DNA of 64,000 nucleotides from Steinernema hermaphroditum (Eukaryota > Nematoda > Chromadorea > Rhabditida > Steinernematidae). This document shows positions 58,770-64,000 of this stretch, in pieces; position 1 is the stretch's first letter; the number at the start of each line of letters is the position of its first letter. The DNA lies in NCBI GenBank assembly GCA_030435675.1, contig CM059622.1, positions 7,750,001 through 7,814,000 on the forward strand, read 5' to 3'. The position numbers and the translations under genes were made by a program. The notes under the pieces were generated by a model. It did no database searches and was not told the DNA's origin. It saw only the letters and a program-made list of their open reading frames with translations.

Positions 58770-60669
58770 TCAGAAGGAGGGCGCGCACATGAGCGTCGTG
58801 TTCCTGTCCTGGATGCCCTCGGGGAAGTGGCCGAGGTCGAAGAGCCAGAACGTCCAAGTGTTTAGGTTGAGCAGAGTGATGCCTATGCAGACAAGATCGA
58901 GGAGGAAGCCGGTGTACGCCATCTCGAACATCGAGATCATACCCGTTTCGTAGACGATGGCTGCAAGTAGAAGAGGTAAGACTCGGGCGCCGGGAGCGCG
59001 CCTACCGTTGGGCGGCGTGGCCATGGGGAACATGAAGCTGAAGGAGGCGGAGATGGTGAGGGGGAGGGCGAGGTAGAGGGGGTTGATCTTAAGCGCCTCG
59101 CCGATGCTAAAGGAGATGGGGATGAAGATGGAGGCGGTGCCGGAGTTGCCCATCAGCTCCGTCACGAAAGTAACGAAGGTGGTGATGACGATCTCCATGT
59201 AGAAGGCCGAGCCGTTGGTCAGCCGGTCCATGGCAAAGCAGCTGACCATCGTGCTGAGACCGCTGAGCTCAACGGCGCGGGAGGTGGCGAAGCCGGCGCC
59301 CACCAGGAAGAGTAGGGACCAGGGGAACTTGTCGTGGACGACCTCCCAGTTGAGAAGACCCCCGCTGGACTTCTTCGGCTTCGACGCGTCGACACTGAAG
59401 GAGGGGCACTCGCGCGGCCATACGAACATGATGAAGATGATGAGGATGCCGACGGAGGCGTCGCTGATCATGTCGCCGTGGGGCACCAGCGACTGCCAGC
59501 CGGGCATGAAGCCGGGGTCAGAAGTCATCCAGCTGAGGATCATGACGATGTAAAGGGTGAGGACGGACTTCTCGGCGAACGACATGGGGCCGAGTTGCTG
59601 GTAGGCGCGCAGGATGGAATTCTTGACGCGGACGGCCTTCTTCTCGTCCTCCTCGGTGGGGCGCGCGTACATCTTGAAGAGCTTCTTGGGGCCGATGAGG
59701 ATGATCTGCAGGGTGACCCAGGAGGCGAACAGATAGAGCACCATGGGGGGAACGGCAAAGGCCATCCAGGAGAGGTACGTGACTCCGGTTTCGCCGTGCG
59801 GGTACCAGGTCTGCACGTTGTCGCGGAAGATGAGGTTCGGCGCGGTGCCGATTACGGTACCGGTGCCGCCGATGAGCGAGGCATAGCTGCAGGAGAGGAT
59901 CATCGCTTTCCAGATGGTGCGGTCCTCCTTGGGGGGCTCCTGGTGCGACGGGATCTTCACCGGGTCGTCGCAGTGCTCGACGGCCACCGTGGTCCTGAAG
60001 CGAGCGCTTAGGGCGGGACGCGGGGCGGGTGGTCTTACCACGCTTCGACGTTGGTCACCGCGGTGGGCTTCTTGGCGCCGGTCTCCTCGTCGTCGAGGTT
60101 CATCGACTCGAGCGTCGCGAAGGCGATGGGCAGCATGAGGGCGGTGGCGGCGCAGTCGTCCATCCAGCAACTCCTGCAACGCGTAGTCAGGGAGGGTCCC
60201 GGCACGAGAACTCACAGGAAGCAGGTGGCGGCCATGAAGGAGGCCATGATCCACTGGGGCTTGGAGCCCGTCTTCGTGAGGAGCTTCAGGGCGATGCGCC
60301 GATGGAGGTTACACTCCTCGACGGCGATGGCGGCCATTACCGTAATCACGAGCATCATGGTGGTGTCCTTGAGGTACTCGCGGGCTGTGTCTTCGGCCGT
60401 CATCACCCCAAGGAGCGGGAAGAGGAGCATGGGTAGGATGGAGGTGACGGCGATGGGGACGACCTCGCCGAGCCAGTAGAAGGTGAGCAGCAGGATGCAG
60501 TAGCAGCACGACGCCTCCTGGAACGCGCCGTTCGCTACGGGACCCTCAGGGATGGACCTACTTTAGAATCGAACTGGAGCATCGGGAGGAGGACGATGGG
60601 GGCGAGGACGATCCAGATGGACTTCTTGCTTCTCTTGAGGAAGTCGAGCAGGTCGAAGAAGAAACTCAT
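58770..60669 (-). CDS. SLC13-family sodium/dicarboxylate-type transporter (NAC/INDY)
   Basis: Five exons from the ATG at 60669 (SFFFDLLDFLKRSKKSIWIV) to a stop at 58770. Family landmarks: WLGEVVPIAVTSILPMLLFP, TMMLVITVMAAIAVEECNLH, the first substrate hairpin SYASLIGGTGTVIGTAPNLI, LLFLVGAGFATSRAVELSGL and the SLC13 signature around FPMATPPNAIVYETG, which is rebuilt by splicing. Roughly a dozen hydrophobic segments are present. These carriers import citrate or dicarboxylates with sodium at the plasma membrane. Both S-N-T sodium-site motifs are altered here: the first reads DDC (60152-60160) and the second region reads GNSGTA. Whether it is sodium-driven is therefore open. A TATA box lies 76 bp upstream. 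Confidence 0.93.
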
Positions 60670-60744
60670 CGCGATGGGTGGGCTACCGTAGTCGGCAGAG
60701 AAGAGGCGAACAAGGACTTTGTGCTGACTTCGGCGCCGCCAACC

Positions 60745-60751
60745 TTTTATA
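60745..60751 (-). promoter_or_regulatory. TATA box of the SLC13 gene
   Basis: TATAAAA followed by GG on the minus strand, 76 bp before the ATG at 60669, in a GC-rich setting where such a match is unlikely by chance. Confidence 0.65.
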
Positions 60752-60935
60752 GCGACGGCGTTTCCGGTTTTAGGGTCATTCCCGAGTCGAGTCGCGCATC
60801 ATCTCCCGCCGCTGTAATCATGGGCGGACTTACTTCCGACTAACCGGTCACGATTTGGAACGAGACCACACACGTCGCCCGACGATCCGCGGACGATTCT
60901 GGGGACACACTTTCGCCGATTACGGTAATTATCGG

Positions 60936-60942
60936 TATAAAA
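60936..60942 (+). promoter_or_regulatory. Plus-strand TATA box with no assigned gene
   Basis: TATAAAAGG in the opposite orientation 185 bp from the SLC13 TATA box; a CAGTTTCCC initiator-like stretch follows about 25 bp downstream. The nearest plus-strand coding start recognised is 62395. Confidence 0.45.
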
Positions 60943-60969
60943 GGCGCCGCGGGCACGCGACCGGTCAGT

Positions 60970-62394
60970 TTCCCTTTCGGTCGCTCTCTGGACGGCCATC
61001 CACAACGACTACCGTAGTCCAGGCACTGTAAAGTGTGTCCGTTGTGCTTGAGTGCCTTCCGAACCGGCTGGGACTACGGTAGCCAGGTGCTGCTAATTGG
61101 GCCGCTTGTTTACGCTGCAGGTTTGAGATCGCCGAAAAGTGACTCACGTCTTTTTTGAGATAGAGCGACCTCTTTGCGCCGGGCAGCAGCCTGGGCATAC
61201 GGTAGCTTCGGTGTGGCAGCTTCCACTTGGAAGTGTGCTCAGAGATTGCCCACTTCGTCGACTTTCCTCTTAGTCAGTTCTGGCCACTGGCGCTGTCCCG
61301 CGATGTGTCACTTTGCGTGTTTTTGTGGTTACGACTGCACTCCGTGATGGCGCCTGTTTTCGTCTTCCAAGTTCGATCTCTCAAAGAGGGTCGACCCTTC
61401 GGGCGAGAAAACACCATTTAGGGAAGTTCGAACTCTGAGCGGTCAACCCATCTCTTCTTCCATCTTATGATATCACCCGTGGCGCACCAAACAGCGTCAG
61501 AGACGCCTTGGAGTCAACGTTTCCGGCACCCCTCATCCACTGGGTTCCTTTGTTTTTCGGTGCTTAGGGGTGCGCGAAGTGGCCGGGCGGCGTGCAAAGC
61601 GCAATTACGCGCGTTTGTTTTCTTCCCGCCCAGTGATCTCCCGGCGAGCCTTCTGATCGGTCAACCGCCGCGTCCGAAACCGATCAGGCGCGGCGGTACC
61701 GTTCGGGCGCCGGCGCTGGAGGCTGAATTAATTCCCGAAATGTTCGATCTGTTTGTGCCGATTTCGGGGATCATTGGCGGCCGATCGGGGATCGCCGATT
61801 AGAGGCGTCGGGGAGCGAACGACAGAGGGAACCGTGTTTTGGTAATGGATCGTAAAGGGGAATTTGGGAGATCGGCACTACTGGTTATGCGGGGGCACTT
61901 AGGGAAGATTGCTATCGATCTTCTAAGTGTATCTAGTTTGGCAGAACCTGGCTAAGTACATAAGGTCACCTTTTCTGCCTAGTGGTTGGCAGAGAGGAGT
62001 CCAGGGGTTCTTTTTGAGCCAAAAAGGATCGATCACCGACAGGTACTGTAGAAACACAGTAGAGGGAGACGTACTTAAAGGTCTTCCGATCTCTGGTGCC
62101 GACGCCAAAAAGGGCGAAGTTGGGAGGTTCCCAGGCGATTACGATTATCTCGGAGTCTTCCGAGTGCACCCCTGAGGGTGCCCTCGAGGCCCCCTTTTTC
62201 CAGAATCCGCCGTGACACTCCGCTCCTATCGTATTGCCTCCCTTGCTTCCTTGCTGATTGGTCCACCGCCTTTAGGCTTGCACGTCCCCTCCAGCCACTT
62301 CATCATCGTCGAGCGCTCGTCCGCTTTTGTCTGCGCCGATTTAAACGCCGCCGCGGCGCCCACCCACACGCATTCCTAGCGGCGTCTCCGTCCG
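60970..62394. other. Intergenic interval
   Basis: No recognised coding domain. It contains several TACGGTA-type motifs (61011, 61076, 61198). Short open frames on both strands look random. Confidence 0.5.
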
Positions 62395-63597
62395 ATGCCG
62401 TTCTCCGACTCGTTCTCCGCCACCTTCTCCCTCGAGCTCGGCGACGAAGTCTCCGAGGCGAAGGAGGTCGCCCGGATGCCCTGGTAGGTGTCTCCTGGCA
62501 CGGAGCTGCCATAAGAGGACCTTCAGGAGGGTCCTGAAGCGACTGAATGCGGTCGACGGCTTCGTGGAACTCTACGCGAACGGAAACGCCGATAATGAGT
62601 CGCGGATGTGGAGCTGCGACGCCGCCGTCGACTTCCGGATCCTCTGTCCGAAGAACAAGGTGCTCGTCTCGAAGAACGTGAGTCGGTCTCGCCACGAACG
62701 CCCCTGAGTGTCCTTCTAGACGGGACTGAGCTACTTCAAGGCGAACGGGTCCCACTTGTGGGGATTCAAGAGATTCATTTCCGTCGACGCCCTCAAGGAA
62801 CATTTCTCCGACGGCCGATTTCGCGTCGAGACCACCATCACCGTCCAGAGGATGTCAGGCCTGCGCCTGCCGCCCGTCTTCGCCTTCGACCAGTCGGCGC
62901 ACTCCGACTGCGCCCTCGTCGTCGATGGCGAGAAGCTCTGGATCAACCGAAGTGTAAGCCGCCCCTCTACCGGCCCTGGGATTACGGTAGTTACAGTACC
63001 TCGCGCTGTACTCGCCCTACTTCGAGTCGCTCTTCTTCGGCGACTTCGCCGAGGCGAAAACGGACTCCATCGAGATCAGGGACGTGTCCCGCGACGAATT
63101 TGTCGAGTTCCTCCAGGTCATCTATCCGTCGCATAACGAAGTCACCGGTGGGTCTACCATAACCCCGTCTTGAGCCCCGGCTTCAGAGGAGAACGTGGAG
63201 AGCCTTCTGCGACTCGGCGACCGCTTTGAAGTCGCCTTCGTGACGGAGTGCTGCGAGGACTTCCTCCTCGCCACGGAACGCTTCTCCTTCGCCGAGAAAC
63301 TCCTCATCTCGGGCCAATACCGTCTCTGTCGCCTCGAGGTACCTCCACTCTTCCCGCCGTGCGCCACTGATTACGGTAGTCTAGAATCTGTGCCTCAAGG
63401 AGATCAACTCGCTCGCCGATCTCCGGCGCGTCTCCGAATCTCCGGAAGCGACGCTCCTCGCCGACTTCACGAAAGTGAGTCTCTACGAGAGGATCGTGAG
63501 GCTCGCCAAGGACGTCGAGGACGCTACCGTAGCCGTCGCGCCGAGACCCACTGCAGCCCAGTACAAAGTGCCGAACTCGCCCTCTTTCGTCTTCTGA
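62395..63597 (+). CDS. MATH-BTB (BATH) domain protein
   Basis: Six exons. ATG at 62395 opens PFSDSFSATFSLELGDEVSE. The MATH (TRAF-like) part reads GFVELYANGNADNESRMWSC, then VDFRILCPKN and GSHLWGFKRFISVDALKEHF. The BTB part follows: HSDCALVVDGEKLWINRSYL, ALYSPYFESLFFGDFAE, VSRDEFVEFLQVIYPSHNEV and ENVESLLRLGDRFEVAFVTE. A C-terminal helical tail ends VPNSPSFVF. Nematode BATH proteins act as substrate adaptors of CUL-3 ubiquitin ligases: MATH binds the substrate and BTB binds cullin. Two of its introns carry GATTACGGTAGT just before the 3' splice site (near 62983 and 63371). Confidence 0.92.
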
Positions 63598-64000
63598 TGC
63601 CTGTATATAGCCGCCCGCTTAGGTGTACATACACGATGCATGGAGTACGGTAGTCCTGGCGCCCGGGGCAGGTTGCAGGGAACTCGTTCCAAACCGGGAA
63701 TCAGCTGCGCTTGCAGCCGCCAAACGTGGCGACCTTGAGCGGCGGCGTCACCTTGAGCGGCGGCGTCACCTCGAGAAGCTGGTCGGGTTGCCGGGGCTCA
63801 AGGACGGGTCGACCGCAAAATACGCGCTATTTCGGGAGCACACTTATGGTTAGGAGGCGACCGACGATCGCTTCGGACGTGCGAGACGACTGGGGACCAC
63901 AGATCGGGCGTTCGGCTTCTTCTGGTGGGGGAGTCGAGACTCCCAAGGCGTCTCAAGGTCGTGGAGGACTGGTCATCGGGGTGAGCGGTCGGGTACGGTA
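63598..64000. other. 3' flank of the BATH gene, small tandem repeat
   Basis: An 18-bp unit (CTTGAGCGGCGGCGTCAC) occurs twice in tandem at about 63733-63768. Nothing else is recognised. The window ends in another TACGGTA motif. Confidence 0.5.

Noticed and set aside
1..64000. tRNA genes, rRNA, CRISPR arrays, spliced-leader RNA
   Set aside because: I looked for B-box-like GGTTCGA contexts, regular spacer arrays and the nematode SL1 leader and found no convincing instance; a covariance-model scan would be decisive.

Overview
The window looks like nuclear DNA of a free-living rhabditid-type nematode. Genes are compact, many introns are only 40-50 nt with GTGAGT or GTAAGT donors, and protein families recognisable as UNC-73/Trio, FRM/protein 4.1, BATH (MATH-BTB) and NAC/SLC13 lie close together on both strands. 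The single-copy gene regions are GC-rich, while the transposon-rich interval around 19-24 kb is AT-richer. No bacterial, viral or organellar signature is seen. Gene symbols are assigned by family recognition only; no database search was possible.

Layout. 0.5-13 kb (minus): a large part of an unc-73/Trio RhoGEF gene (CRAL-TRIO, spectrin repeats, DH1-PH1, SH3, serine-rich linker), running off the left edge. 13.9-15.5 kb (minus): a TTC4-type TPR co-chaperone. 15.7-17.0 kb: a decayed mariner element with well-preserved ends. 17.1-19.0 kb (minus): a compact protein 4.1 paralogue (FERM plus 4.1 C-terminal domain). 19.4-23.9 kb: two adjacent fold-back elements; one carries a nearly identical copy of the first exon of the neighbouring 4.1 paralogue and is itself interrupted by a non-autonomous hAT element with a perfect 8-bp target duplication. 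24.0-28.4 kb: duplicated blocks flanking an Sp-family zinc-finger gene that has lost fingers 2 and 3. 28.5-28.9 kb: a small membrane protein. 30.1-44.7 kb (minus): a full protein 4.1 gene (frm-1 type) whose centre is one 10,587-nt, phase-0 exon encoding about 35 YHSG-type repeats. 44.7-50.8 kb: gene-poor. 50.8-63.6 kb: a dense run of small genes: COMMD4, a proline-rich single-pass membrane protein, a possible DNA-binding protein, a four-TM protein, ELOF1, a coiled-coil protein, an SLC13 transporter with altered sodium-site motifs, and a MATH-BTB protein.

How the genes relate. Two products concern the membrane skeleton and axon/cell-shape control (UNC-73/Trio activates Rac/Rho-type GTPases; protein 4.1 links membrane proteins to spectrin-actin), but nothing shows they are co-regulated. 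The most unusual object is the giant repeat exon of the 4.1 gene: it can be skipped without breaking the frame, so the locus can in principle make both an ordinary 4.1 protein and a version longer by about 3,500 residues. The clearest genome-dynamics story is the 17-28 kb interval, where fold-back transposons have copied or broken neighbouring genes.
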